Assembly (NCBI GenBank): GCA_003453595.1
Contig: DMOG01000004.1
Coordinates: forward strand, 1 to 23,393
Direction of reading: 5' to 3'
Length of the DNA stretch: 23,393 nucleotides
DNA from: Candidatus Uhrbacteria bacterium
GTDB taxonomy: Bacteria; Patescibacteriota; Patescibacteriia; UBA9934
Each line of letters starts with the position of its first letter. The stretch's first letter is position 1. This document shows, piece by piece, positions 6,629-14,501 of this stretch. A program made the translations under genes and the position numbers. The notes beneath the pieces are model-generated. The model saw nothing but the letters and a program-made list of their open reading frames with translations, searched no databases and was not told the DNA's origin.

Positions 6629-6679
6629 AATAAAAACTCCCGCTCAACTATTAACAAAAATTAATAGTCGAACTGGGAG
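6629..6679 (-). terminator. Terminator between the MFS pseudogene and comEC, abutting the comEC start codon
   Basis: Reading the minus strand, the arm at 6679-6661 pairs with 6654-6637 over about 17 positions including G-T pairs, with a short A/T-rich loop. It is followed by TTTTTATTTT and then directly by the comEC ATG (6626-6624). GGGAG in the second arm is also the only Shine-Dalgarno-like sequence before comEC. Confidence 0.8.
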
Positions 6680-6715
6680 TGTATGCTTATATTTCAGCAG
6701 GTCAGAGCCCTAAGG

Positions 6716-8113
6716 TCAAGAGAAGCTGTGGACTTCTTTCTTTATGTTTAACTTTGTCAGCATTGAAATTCCCAATGTCACAAATGCCGCCAAGATAAAC
6801 GCAATCCAGATTGGTGCAAATATAGTTAAAAATGCCAAAACAAGTACTATGGAAAAACGACCGATGATTAAAGCGATCTCTCTGATAACTGTAAATTCAT
6901 CAACATAATGTCCAGAGTCGGCTGCCTTTTCATAAAACATTGTGTCCACTGATGTACTCATTAAAATCGCGCCAAAACCATGGAATGTAGAGGCAAGAAA
7001 AAGTCCTAGCACAGAATCAACCAATGCCTTAAATATCCAACCAAGTGAGTACACATGAACGCCAAAACTAATTATTTTACGCTTATACTTACCATCCACT
7101 GCCCTGCCAACTATTACCTGCAAAATAATATTTATCACCACTAAAAGTGAAGCAAAAATACCAATATCTAGATATTTTCCATCAAAAAGCAAATAAAGAA
7201 AAATCGGCCAAATAATATATCCAACTGCGTTCTCTGCGCCATAAGCAATCATTGACCATGTTAGATACTTGTACTTCTTTTTAAACATGACTTGGAATGT
7301 TTCCAAAAACCCATATTCATATTTCACCCTTGTTTTTGGTAAGAAAGCAAGGGGAATCATGGACGCACAAATAAAAATAATACCAATGCCAAAAACAAAT
7401 CCATAAGAAAAAGTGGCAATTAAGAAACCGCCAACAACTGGCCCGATCATACCAATGAACCGTTGAAGTGCGTAAAATACCCCAATCTGGCTTCCTCTGT
7501 GTTTTGTACTAGAAAACTCAGCAAAATCAGTATGGAATGGTGCCCAATAAAAAGCATAATTAAGCGCGATTGAGGCTATGAGCAAACCAAGAAATGTCCA
7601 TGTATGAAAATCAGGTGCTAGGTCCAGCAAATAAGCAACAGCATAAACACCTATCCAAAAGCATGATCCAATACCCATGCTAGTTGGCAAACTGATATGT
7701 GAAAAAATCTTGGCGCCAATCACCAACACTGGAATACGGAAAGCATAGTTCACTGCAAACCATAGAAGTGTCCATTTTAAACTAAGTCCAAAAAACTCAT
7801 AGGGGTCTGTTCCCGAATACCGCTTTAGACACATTTGACTGCAATGCTGCCGAGCCGAAGGTGAGAAAAGTGAGCAATAGTGGAGCTATTGTGAGCTTTT
7901 CGAATCAAGGCGCAGGCGCATTACAGACATAATGGGGCAAAGACGGTATTTGGGAACAGACCCCATAGATAAAAATCGGAAAGAACACGCCCATGATAAT
8001 CTCTGCACAAAATCCCAGTAGTCGATTGCTAGCCAGCGAAGGCAGTGCGCCCAAGTGACGAACATCAAACTTATGATGCCCTAAAATCAATGATCTTTTA
8101 CTTTATTTTTCAT
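6716..8113 (-). pseudogene. MFS transporter, disrupted by a 163-bp inverted-repeat element
   Basis: The larger fragment (7801-6716) encodes about eleven hydrophobic helices with MFS-like loops (YALQRFIGMIGPVVGG, KTRVKYEYGFLETF, VGRAVDGKYKRK). The N-terminal fragment lies upstream at 8088-7965 and ends GVFFPIFIY. Between them is an element at 7802-7964 flanked by ATA on both sides. Removing the element and one ATA joins the fragments in frame as FPIFIYEFFGLSLKW. With the insertion the frame shifts, and the C-terminal fragment can only start at an ATG inside the element (7834). A promoter-linked ATG at 8113 reads MKNKVKDH and stops; shifting one base continues into the N-terminal fragment from TTG 8088, so a second one-base lesion near 8088 is likely. 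The transported substrate is not predictable. Confidence 0.8.
7802..7964. mobile_element. MITE/REPIN-like non-autonomous element in the MFS gene
   Basis: The 163-bp element has 21-bp terminal inverted repeats, 7802-7822 and 7944-7964, identical at 20 of 21 positions and beginning GGGGTCTGTTCCC. Direct ATA triplets flank it (7799-7801 and 7965-7967). The interior is itself able to fold back: AAAAG/CTTTT and AATAG/CTATT pairs around a central TGGAG, plus weaker outer pairing. No transposase is encoded. From memory, this GGGGTCTGTTCCC-type end is common near REP-associated Y1 transposases in environmental genomes; I could not check that. Confidence 0.85.
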
Positions 8114-8121
8114 CTAAAACC

Positions 8122-8151
8122 ATTATAGCAAACATGAGGATCCTTGGTCAG
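8122..8151 (-). promoter_or_regulatory. Promoter of the MFS pseudogene, leaderless configuration
   Basis: CTGACC (8151-8146), 18 bases, then consensus TATAAT (8127-8122) on the minus strand. The ATG at 8113 lies eight bases after the -10, so the original transcript was probably leaderless. Confidence 0.6.
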
Positions 8152-8158
8152 CTAATAA

Positions 8159-8192
8159 ATAAAATCTCCCAAAGTTAAGCCTTGGGAGATTT
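8159..8192 (-). terminator. Terminator of leuS
   Basis: AAATCTCCCAA (8162-8172) pairs with TTGGGAGATTT (8182-8192). On the minus strand the stem is followed by TATTTATT. It lies 22 bases beyond the leuS stop. Confidence 0.85.
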
Positions 8193-8214
8193 ATTTGTAC
8201 TTTCTACCTTCCAA

Positions 8215-10626
8215 TCAAACAACAAAGTTCATCAACTTGCCACTGACATAAATTACTTTCTTGATTTCACCTTCTAAATGCTTAGCAATATTTTCGTCGG
8301 CTCGGGCGAGAGCTTCGACTTCGGCTTGAGTTGAATTAGGTGATGCTTGAATTTCACCGCGCAGTTTGCCATTGACTTGGACTGCGATCGTGACAACTTG
8401 ATCAACGATTAAACTAGCATCAAACTCTGGCCACTGATTTGTCTCCAAGCATGACTCAACTCCCAACTGCTCGGCTAGCTCATTACTCAAGTGCGGAGCA
8501 AACGGGCACAACAATAACAAGAACTTTAAAAATGATTCTTTGGTGATTGATCCAGATGCCTGAACATCATTTACAAAAATCATCATCTGCGAAACTGCTG
8601 TATTAAATCGTAAGCCATCAATGTCTTCTGTTACCTTTTTGATTGTTTTGTGCAGCATTCTGGTGACAACATCTTCCTCTGACCCACGAACCATTTCTTT
8701 TAAGCGCACGACTTTGTCCAAAAACCTGGCAATGCCCAGTAATCCGTTAGTACTCCATGGCACAGGCTCTTCAAATGGGCCCATGAACATTTCGTACATG
8801 CGAAGCGCGTCGGCTCCGTACTTCTCAACAATCTCGTCTGGATTAATCACATTTCCCTTTGACTTACTCATTTTGTGACCATCATCGGCCAAAACCAATC
8901 CGTGCGAATGACGGCGTACATATGGTTCAGATGTTGATACAAATCCTTGATCATACAAAAACTTGTGCCAAAATCTCGAATAAAGCAAATGCAAAGTCGT
9001 ATGTTCCATTCCGCCGTTATATAAATCAACTGGCATCCAATAGCCGATTTTTGATTTGTCGGCAAACACTTCATTATTCTTTGGATCAAGATAACGCAAG
9101 AAGTACCAGCTTGACCCTGCCCAGTTTGGCATAGTGTCAGTCTCTCTTCTTGCCTCGCCACCACACTTTGGACACTTTGTGTTAACCCACTCACTAATTG
9201 CAGAAAGTGGTGATTCGCCATCATCAGTTGGCTCATACTTTTCCACCTCAGGCAGTAAAACCGGAAGTTGATCATCAGGAACCGGAACCCAACCGTCGCC
9301 AGATGCCGAGCCTGTCGAGGCGCACTTATCACAATATACAAGCGGAATTGGCTCACCCCAATATCTTTGTCTTGAAAACACCCAATCACGGAGTTTGAAA
9401 TTAACAGTCGCTTTTCCCAATCCCTTCTCCGTGAGCCAAGCTGTGATTTTTTCTTTTGCCTCATTCGTTGATAGCCCGTCAAGGAAATTTGAGTTAATCG
9501 CTGTACCTTCGCCTGCAAAACATCCATCGACACGCTCATCAGATTGAACAACTTCAACAATCGGCAAATCAAACTTTTTCGCAAACTCGAAATCCCGCTC
9601 GTCGTGCGCCGGAACAGCCATAATCGCTCCGGTGCCGTAGCCCATCATCACATAGTCTGCCACCCAAATTGGAATTTCTTTTCCATTGACTGGATTGATG
9701 GCGTAAGCGCCAGTGAAAACTCCAGTTTTTTCTTTGGTCGCGTCTGCCCGATCAATGTCTGTCTTTTTTCCAGCCTCTGATACATAAGCCTCAACCTCTA
9801 TCCGATATTCATCTTTAACAATCCTACCCACAAGCTCATGCTCTGGCGCCAACACCATATAGGTCGCCCCAAACAAAGTATCAGGACGAGTGGTGAAAAT
9901 GCGGATAACCTCATCAGAATTAGAAACTTTAAAATCCACCTCTGCGCCTTCACTGCGACCGATCCAGTCTTGTTGTTGTTTTTTGATTTTTGGTAAGTAG
10001 TCGACTGTGTCTAAATCATCGAGCAATCTTTGCGCGTATTTTGTGATGGCAATCATCCACTGCTCTTTGTCCCGCTTTTCTACCTGGCCACCACAACGCT
10101 CACAAACGCCGTTTACAACTTCCTCGTTAGCAAGCCCGATCTTACAACTCAAACACCAGTTGATTTTAGTTTTTGCTTTATAAGCCATTGACGCTTTGTA
10201 AAACTGTAAAAACATCCATTGTGTCCATTTGTAATACTCCGGATCGGTTGTGTTGATTTCTCGAGACCAGTCAAAGGAAAACCCAAGTGACTGAAGCTGA
10301 CGACGGAATGTGTCTGTATTTTCTTTTGTCACTTCTTGTGGCTTGCGATGATTTGCAATTGCGAAATTCTCTGTTGGCAAGCCAAAAGCGTCCCAGCCGA
10401 TTGGATAAAGAACATTTTTCCCCTCCATGCGCTTTTTGCGAGCTATAATGTCAATTCCCGTATAGCTTCGTGGATGCCCAATGTGCAAGCCAGCGCCTGA
10501 TGGGTATGGAAACTCAATTAAACAATAGTATTTTTCCTTGTCGGAAGCGTCGCTGGCATAAAAAACGCCTTCGCGCTCCCATCGTTGTTGCCATTTTTTC
10601 TCAATGTTTTTGTGATCGTAAGACAT
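8215..10626 (-). CDS. leuS: Leucine-tRNA ligase
   Basis: A class I aminoacyl-tRNA synthetase of 803 aa, within the usual bacterial range. It charges tRNA-Leu. The HIGH-type motif appears in PSGAGLHIGHPRSY near residue 45. Zinc-binding cysteine pairs appear as CLSC...CERC and again as CDKC...CPKC. The CP1 editing domain is marked by TTRPDTLFGATYM, and the KMSKS loop by DDGHKMSKSKGNV. The C-terminal end (VAVQVNGKLRGEI... KVIYVSGKLMNFVV) is the family's tRNA-binding tail. The frame is open for 37 codons upstream, but MSYDHKNIEKKWQQRWE is the normal LeuRS N-terminus, so I start at 10626. The gene is monocistronic, with a terminator downstream; no convincing promoter or Shine-Dalgarno sequence was seen. 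Confidence 0.97.
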   Translation of the reverse strand: MSYDHKNIEKKWQQRWEREGVFYASDASDKEKYYCLIEFPYPSGAGLHIGHPRSYTGIDIIARKKRMEGKNVLYPIGWDAFGLPTENFAIANHRKPQEVTKENTDTFRRQLQSLGFSFDWSREINTTDPEYYKWTQWMFLQFYKASMAYKAKTKINWCLSCKIGLANEEVVNGVCERCGGQVEKRDKEQWMIAITKYAQRLLDDLDTVDYLPKIKKQQQDWIGRSEGAEVDFKVSNSDEVIRIFTTRPDTLFGATYMVLAPEHELVGRIVKDEYRIEVEAYVSEAGKKTDIDRADATKEKTGVFTGAYAINPVNGKEIPIWVADYVMMGYGTGAIMAVPAHDERDFEFAKKFDLPIVEVVQSDERVDGCFAGEGTAINSNFLDGLSTNEAKEKITAWLTEKGLGKATVNFKLRDWVFSRQRYWGEPIPLVYCDKCASTGSASGDGWVPVPDDQLPVLLPEVEKYEPTDDGESPLSAISEWVNTKCPKCGGEARRETDTMPNWAGSSWYFLRYLDPKNNEVFADKSKIGYWMPVDLYNGGMEHTTLHLLYSRFWHKFLYDQGFVSTSEPYVRRHSHGLVLADDGHKMSKSKGNVINPDEIVEKYGADALRMYEMFMGPFEEPVPWSTNGLLGIARFLDKVVRLKEMVRGSEEDVVTRMLHKTIKKVTEDIDGLRFNTAVSQMMIFVNDVQASGSITKESFLKFLLLLCPFAPHLSNELAEQLGVESCLETNQWPEFDASLIVDQVVTIAVQVNGKLRGEIQASPNSTQAEVEALARADENIAKHLEGEIKKVIYVSGKLMNFVV

Positions 10627-10680
10627 AATATAGATTTGTTCGCTTCTATGGTATCGCAAAACTGCGGTTATTGGGAAGTT

Positions 10681-10709
10681 TTGACAAACCGGCCTGTACG
10701 AGGCAAGAT
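10681..10709 (+). promoter_or_regulatory. Promoter of the GC-rich gene at 10753
   Basis: An exact TTGACA at 10681-10686; 17 bases on, the -10 position reads CAAGAT, which is weak. It lies in the divergent gap between leuS and this gene. Confidence 0.4.
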
Positions 10710-10752
10710 GATTCTGCATCCGCGATGCCAACCCCACGCCCAGGAGAAGAGC

Positions 10753-11331
10753 ATGTCCCGCAATGACCTCGACAGCACCACCGCATTAAGCGCAGTTCTC
10801 AGGAGGCTGGCGATCTACCTGATCGTCGGCGTGATCCTCTCGATGGTGATCTTCACAGGCATCGCATGGATAGCTGTGAGATACCTCAACAACTACACGT
10901 TCGACAACTCTTTCGATCAAGCAAGTGAGCAGGTCGTGGAGTTCGTGCCAACGCCAGAAGAGATCGAGTTCGCACGCACGGTCGTGGGAGAAGGGTGCGA
11001 TGGCACGAACTGCTTTGTGTACATCGCCGACCCAAGCATGAGCGCAGAACTTGGTGACGCTGACACAAAGCGAGCCAAATTTCTGCGTATGATCACTGCT
11101 AAAGGCGACGACCTTTCCTTCGGCATCAGCGAAGGACGCATCTTCAACGCAGTGAGTATGTTGTACTGCAAGCCAGAGGACAGGTGCGGTATTACGCCTC
11201 TCCAGATCGACGAAGGGATCTTTGAGCTCGTGATCTACGACGCACCGCGTCGTGATCACTCGAGCTACATCCAACCGAAACTCAAGTTCGTGAGGTCGCA
11301 AGAAGACCTCGATGCACAACACGGCTGGTAG
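10753..11331 (+). CDS. GC-rich membrane-anchored Cys-motif protein, paralogue A
   Basis: A 192-aa protein with an N-terminal cytoplasmic tail, one membrane helix (about residues 19-42, LIVGVILSMVIFTGIAWIAV) and an external domain. The ATG at 10753 is preceded by AGGAGA at 10742-10747; the frame is open earlier without a ribosome site. The external domain shares with the next gene the pattern GC-x(4-6)-C-(F/Y)-(V/I)-Y-(I/V)-A, then FLR, then G-x-I, then M-x-C-x(5)-RC-x-I. Four shared cysteines suggest two disulfides outside the cytoplasm. It has its own promoter and terminator, and G+C-rich codons unlike leuS beside it. I do not recognise the family. An antisense ORF (11322-10786) is a shadow. 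Confidence 0.7.
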   Translation: MSRNDLDSTTALSAVLRRLAIYLIVGVILSMVIFTGIAWIAVRYLNNYTFDNSFDQASEQVVEFVPTPEEIEFARTVVGEGCDGTNCFVYIADPSMSAELGDADTKRAKFLRMITAKGDDLSFGISEGRIFNAVSMLYCKPEDRCGITPLQIDEGIFELVIYDAPRRDHSSYIQPKLKFVRSQEDLDAQHGW

Positions 11332-11371
11332 TCGCGCTCACTGCGCAACACCTCCCCAAACATAATCGTCT

Positions 11372-11400
11372 CCCGAGCCCACGGCTCGGGATTTCCGCAT
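11372..11400 (+). terminator. Terminator of paralogue A
   Basis: CCCGAGC (11372-11378) pairs with GCTCGGG (11384-11390), followed by ATTTCCGCATTTAAAT. The same stem and the following ATTTCCGCA recur after paralogue B at 12154-12182. Confidence 0.65.
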
Positions 11401-11498
11401 TTAAATATTTTCAAATTGGCCAAAAATTATCAATATATAATAACTTTACGAGTTTCGACGCGCTTTGACACGCTTCAACGACAGCTTCAACGACGCGA

Positions 11499-11527
11499 TT
11501 GACAAAACTGCGTTTTGCATGCAATAT
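11499..11527 (+). promoter_or_regulatory. Promoter of the GC-rich gene at 11585
   Basis: TTGACA at 11499-11504, 17 bases, CAATAT at 11522-11527. A second TTGACA stands at 11465-11470 with no clear -10 partner. Confidence 0.55.
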
Positions 11528-11584
11528 GCATCTGCATTTTGCGCAAAGCCCTTTCCCCTCTCCCCCATTCCCACGGAGGAAATC

Positions 11585-12106
11585 ATGTCCGACAAGTCCC
11601 GCAAACCCGACACCAAACCTCAGACCAACCCCAGCGACGACGACAAGTCTGAGGCCGAGATCGATGCAGGATCAGTGATCATGATGCTGATCATCTTCCT
11701 GCTAACCTCCCTGGGTTTTCTCTGGATGCATTTGCTTGATAGCGATGTATCTGAGGCCGATGTGGCTCCGACTAAGGCGACCGAGAACGAGATCACGCTC
11801 GTGTATGCGGTCGAAATGAATGGGTGCAACGCGCCCAACAACGACTGCTATATTTATGTAGCTAATGCTAGCGAAAGGAGCACGTTCCTGCGCCTGGTAC
11901 TCAGCAATGAAGATGACCACCCGATGCCAGTTCGTCGTGGCACAATCCACGACATCGCTGTGCAAATGGAATGTGCCGAAGACAATCGGTGCAAGATCTC
12001 CACAACGCGCGACTACGAGGCGAGGATTCTAACGGTCAAGCTTGCAACAAGCTCGCTCAGCCAAGATATCCAGCTCGTCGTTCCGCTCCTCGGCGACGAG
12101 GACTAA
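11585..12106 (+). CDS. GC-rich membrane-anchored Cys-motif protein, paralogue B
   Basis: A 173-aa protein. The start is the ATG at 11585, ten bases after the start of GGAGGA (11575-11580); an upstream in-frame extension has no ribosome site. A charged hydrophilic N-terminus (about residues 1-28) precedes one membrane helix (SVIMMLIIFLLTSLGFLWMHL, about residues 31-50, listed here in part) and an external domain. That domain aligns with paralogue A: NGCN..NNDCYIYVANAS, then STFLRLV, then GTIHDIAVQMEC, then NRCKIS. Like A, it is G+C-rich and carries its own TTGACA promoter and hairpins. The tandem pair looks like an old duplication because only the motif residues remain alike. No function can be assigned. 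Confidence 0.7.
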   Translation: MSDKSRKPDTKPQTNPSDDDKSEAEIDAGSVIMMLIIFLLTSLGFLWMHLLDSDVSEADVAPTKATENEITLVYAVEMNGCNAPNNDCYIYVANASERSTFLRLVLSNEDDHPMPVRRGTIHDIAVQMECAEDNRCKISTTRDYEARILTVKLATSSLSQDIQLVVPLLGDED

Positions 12107-12118
12107 CAAATGCTGACA

Positions 12119-12139
12119 GCGCAACCGTTCCGGTTGCGC
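12119..12139 (+). terminator. First hairpin downstream of paralogue B
   Basis: GCGCAACCG (12119-12127) pairs with CGGTTGCGC (12131-12139) around a TTC loop. It is followed by ACAAAAAATCG, without a T tract, so it may protect the 3' end rather than terminate. Confidence 0.5.
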
Positions 12140-12153
12140 ACAAAAAATCGTGT

Positions 12154-12182
12154 CCCGAGCTTGCAAGGCTCGGGATTTCCGC
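12154..12182 (+). terminator. Terminator of paralogue B
   Basis: CCCGAGC (12154-12160) pairs with GCTCGGG (12168-12174), followed by ATTTCCGCACTT. It is the same element as at 11372 with a different loop. Confidence 0.6.
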
Positions 12183-12186
12183 ACTT

Positions 12187-12223
12187 AAAAATACAGTCCC
12201 GCCATCGGCGGGACTGTATTTTT
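12187..12223 (-). terminator. Bidirectional terminator, 3' side of gdhA
   Basis: A perfect 17-bp stem (12187-12203 with 12107+100 to 12223, arms beginning AAAAATACAGTCCCGCC) around a three-base ATC loop. A and T tracts on both sides allow it to stop gdhA on the minus strand and any read-through from paralogue B on the plus strand. Confidence 0.85.
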
Positions 12224-12229
12224 AAATTT

Positions 12230-13435
12230 CTATTTCTGTGTCTCTTGTAATCTTTCTAATCCCAGAATAAACGCTCCACGACGCAGGTCAGTATTATACT
12301 TTTCCTTTCTCTCCCAAACCGCGTTTGTTGCCTCTGTCATCGCTAACTTGAGCTTGTCGTCAACCTGGCTTTCAGTCCAAACCTCGCCTTTCATATTCTG
12401 CTCCCACTCATAATAACTCACTGTCACGCCTCCTGAATTTGCCAAAATATCTGGAATCACCTCAATTCCTTTCTCTCGCAAAATATCATCAGCCTCAGGA
12501 GTTGTTGGTCCGTTTGCGAGCTCAAGCATTACTTTTGCTTTTATATTTCCGGCATTTCCAGCATGAATCTGGTTTTCCATTGCAGCTGGAATTAAAAGTC
12601 CGCACTCAATTTCTAGTAATTTTTCGTTTGTAATATTTTGGGCGCCTGCAAAATTCTGAACAGATTTTGTTTCATCTTTATGTTTTGCAAGCGCGTCAAT
12701 ATCAAGCCCTGCTGGATTATAAACTCCACCGCTTGAATCTGATGTTGCCAAAACCTTCCAGCCATGGCGATGCATAATTTGCGCCATCATGCGTCCTGCA
12801 TTTCCAAATCCTTGAATCACCACTGATTGCATCTCTGGCTCGAGTAATAATCTTTCTTTTAAAGTTTCAAGAACATAATATCCGCCAGTTGCCGTAGCTG
12901 TTCCGCGCCCGGCTGATCCGCCAGCCTTGATTGTTTTGCCAGTTACAACAGCGGGATGTCCAAATTCATCCGCAACCCAATCCATTTCGCGTGGAGTTGT
13001 ATTAAGATCTGGCGCAGGCACATCGATCTCTGGGCCAATAACCCCCTTCATTGATCTTACCCAACCGCGAGTGAGTTTTTCCAACTCTGCTTCTGAAAGT
13101 TCTTTTGGATTAACAATCACACCGCCTTTCCCGCCGCCCATTGGTATTCCGCAAACAGCGCACTTAAATGTCATCCAAGTGGCAAGCGCCTTTACTTCAT
13201 GAATATCAACCTGCTGATGATATCGAATACCTCCTTTAAATGGCCCACGCCAATTATTATGCTGAACGCGGAAACCTTCAAACATGCGCAACGAGCCATC
13301 GTCCATTTTTACAGGGATCGCTACTCGCACTTCACGCATTGGAATATTGATTTGTTTCAAAACATTTTCATCAATTTTTGCAAGTTCTGCTGCTCGGTGG
13401 ATTTGATTTAGTGCGTTTTCAAATACATTGGGCAT
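12230..13435 (-). CDS. gdhA: Glutamate dehydrogenase (Glu/Leu/Phe/Val dehydrogenase family)
   Basis: A 401-aa oxidoreductase that converts glutamate to 2-oxoglutarate and ammonia, or the reverse. The N-terminal catalytic domain shows GPFKGGIRYH, TFKCAVCGIPMGGGKGGV (the Lys-rich active-site block) and VPAPDLNTTPREMDW with the catalytic Asp. The nucleotide-binding domain opens with VVIQGFGNAGRMMA, a Rossmann GxGxxG-type loop. The later motif ANGPTTPEAD and ILANSGGVTVSYYEW are characteristic of the family. The length is close to that of NAD-type bacterial enzymes (about 410-430). The coenzyme and direction cannot be fixed from sequence alone. It is followed by a strong terminator, and TAAAAT lies six bases before the ATG, suggesting a leaderless start. 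Confidence 0.93.
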   Translation of the reverse strand: MPNVFENALNQIHRAAELAKIDENVLKQINIPMREVRVAIPVKMDDGSLRMFEGFRVQHNNWRGPFKGGIRYHQQVDIHEVKALATWMTFKCAVCGIPMGGGKGGVIVNPKELSEAELEKLTRGWVRSMKGVIGPEIDVPAPDLNTTPREMDWVADEFGHPAVVTGKTIKAGGSAGRGTATATGGYYVLETLKERLLLEPEMQSVVIQGFGNAGRMMAQIMHRHGWKVLATSDSSGGVYNPAGLDIDALAKHKDETKSVQNFAGAQNITNEKLLEIECGLLIPAAMENQIHAGNAGNIKAKVMLELANGPTTPEADDILREKGIEVIPDILANSGGVTVSYYEWEQNMKGEVWTESQVDDKLKLAMTEATNAVWERKEKYNTDLRRGAFILGLERLQETQK

Positions 13436-13472
13436 ATACTTATTTTATTTTGGTTATTGGTGGGGGAAGGGA

Positions 13473-14393
13473 TTAAGAGTTATTAGACAGCCACCGCTCT
13501 GCGTCGAGCGCTGCCCAGCATCCGGTTCCGGCCGAGGTAATTGCTTGACGATAATAAGGATCAATCACATCACCGCAGGCAAACACTCCTTCCACATTGG
13601 TTTTTGCTGTCCCAGGAACATTCTTAATATATCCTTTGGCATCAAGCTCGATCTGACCGGCCAGAAAATCTGTGTTTGGTTTGTGACCGATCGTGACAAA
13701 AAATCCATCAGCCGGAACATCGTGTTCTTCATTTGTTTGATTATTGATCACGCGGATTTTTTCAAGTTTTTGATCACCAATCAATTCTTTAGCTTCAGTA
13801 AAATACATGAACTTAATTTTTGGATTTGCAAGCGCTCGCTCTTGCATGATCTTTGATGCTCGTAGTTCATCCCGACGAACCAAAACTGTCACTGACTCAG
13901 CAAATCTGGTTAGAAAATTCGCCTCTTCCATGGCCGTGTCTCCCCCACCAACCATAACTACTTTTTTATCGCGGAAAAAAAATCCATCACATGTTGCGCA
14001 AGCCGAAACTCCCTTACCCTTAAATCGATCCTCTCCTGGAATACCAAGCCATCGCGCTGATGCGCCTGTGGCAATAATCACGGCGTCAGCCGAATAAGTG
14101 TCAGACCCTGTCTTAACAACAAAAGGCCTTGATGACAGACCAACCTCTGTAATTGTCTTTCCAGCAATTTCAGCACCAAATCGCTCAGCTTGTTTTTTTA
14201 ACTTTTCCATCAAATCTGTCCCTTGAATTCCATCTGGTTCTCCTGGCCAATTCTCAACCTCAGTGGTAGTTGTCAGCTGTCCACCCGGCTGATCGCCAAT
14301 AAAAACAATTGGATGGAGCTCAGCTCGGGCAGCATAAATCGCAGCAGTATACCCAGCCGGACCAGAGCCGATGATAATAAGTTTGTGATGCAT
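13473..14393 (-). CDS. trxB: Thioredoxin reductase (NADPH, FAD)
   Basis: A 306-aa flavoprotein that passes electrons from NADPH through FAD and a redox disulfide to thioredoxin. The FAD-binding loop GSGPAGYTAAIYAARA is at residues 9-24. The redox-active pair is in SACATCDGFFF (near residue 133). The NAD(P)-binding loop VVMVGGGDTAMEEANFL is followed by LVRRDELRAS, whose Arg residues favour NADPH. The C-terminal FAD block is GVFACGDVIDPYYRQAITSAGTG. The length is normal for bacterial low-molecular-weight TrxR. The trxA gene lies 108 bases upstream on the same strand, so enzyme and substrate are neighbours; a hairpin stands between them. Confidence 0.95.
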   Translation of the reverse strand: MHHKLIIIGSGPAGYTAAIYAARAELHPIVFIGDQPGGQLTTTTEVENWPGEPDGIQGTDLMEKLKKQAERFGAEIAGKTITEVGLSSRPFVVKTGSDTYSADAVIIATGASARWLGIPGEDRFKGKGVSACATCDGFFFRDKKVVMVGGGDTAMEEANFLTRFAESVTVLVRRDELRASKIMQERALANPKIKFMYFTEAKELIGDQKLEKIRVINNQTNEEHDVPADGFFVTIGHKPNTDFLAGQIELDAKGYIKNVPGTAKTNVEGVFACGDVIDPYYRQAITSAGTGCWAALDAERWLSNNS

Positions 14394-14432
14394 AGGTTTA
14401 GGAAGTAGAAAGTTAAAAGTTTAAAGTAGAAA

Positions 14433-14488
14433 GTTGAAACTGGAAGTTAAAGATTTTAGCTTTATACTTTTAGCTTTCCACTTTCAAC
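14433..14488 (-). terminator. Inverted repeat between trxA and trxB
   Basis: GTTGAAACTGGAAGTTAAAG at 14433-14452 pairs imperfectly with the segment 14467-14488 (CTTTTAGCTTTCCACTTTCAAC complement). The whole gap 14401-14488 is made of short units such as AAGTAGAAAGTT (two direct copies, 14403-14414 and 14424-14435). It could attenuate trxB or simply be a low-complexity repeat. Confidence 0.4.
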
Positions 14489-14501
14489 TACCATCTATCC
14501 G

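Noticed and set aside
8868..9584. A 238-aa minus-strand ORF inside leuS in another frame
   Set aside because: It is fully inside the leuS gene, whose motifs are continuous across the region.
10627..10737. Upstream extension of leuS by 37 codons
   Set aside because: The added residues do not resemble LeuRS, and MSYDHKNIEKKWQ is the usual N-terminus.
10786..11322. Minus-strand ORF of 178 aa over paralogue A
   Set aside because: It has no ribosome site, and the plus-strand frame shares a conserved pattern with the next gene, which shows it is the coding one.
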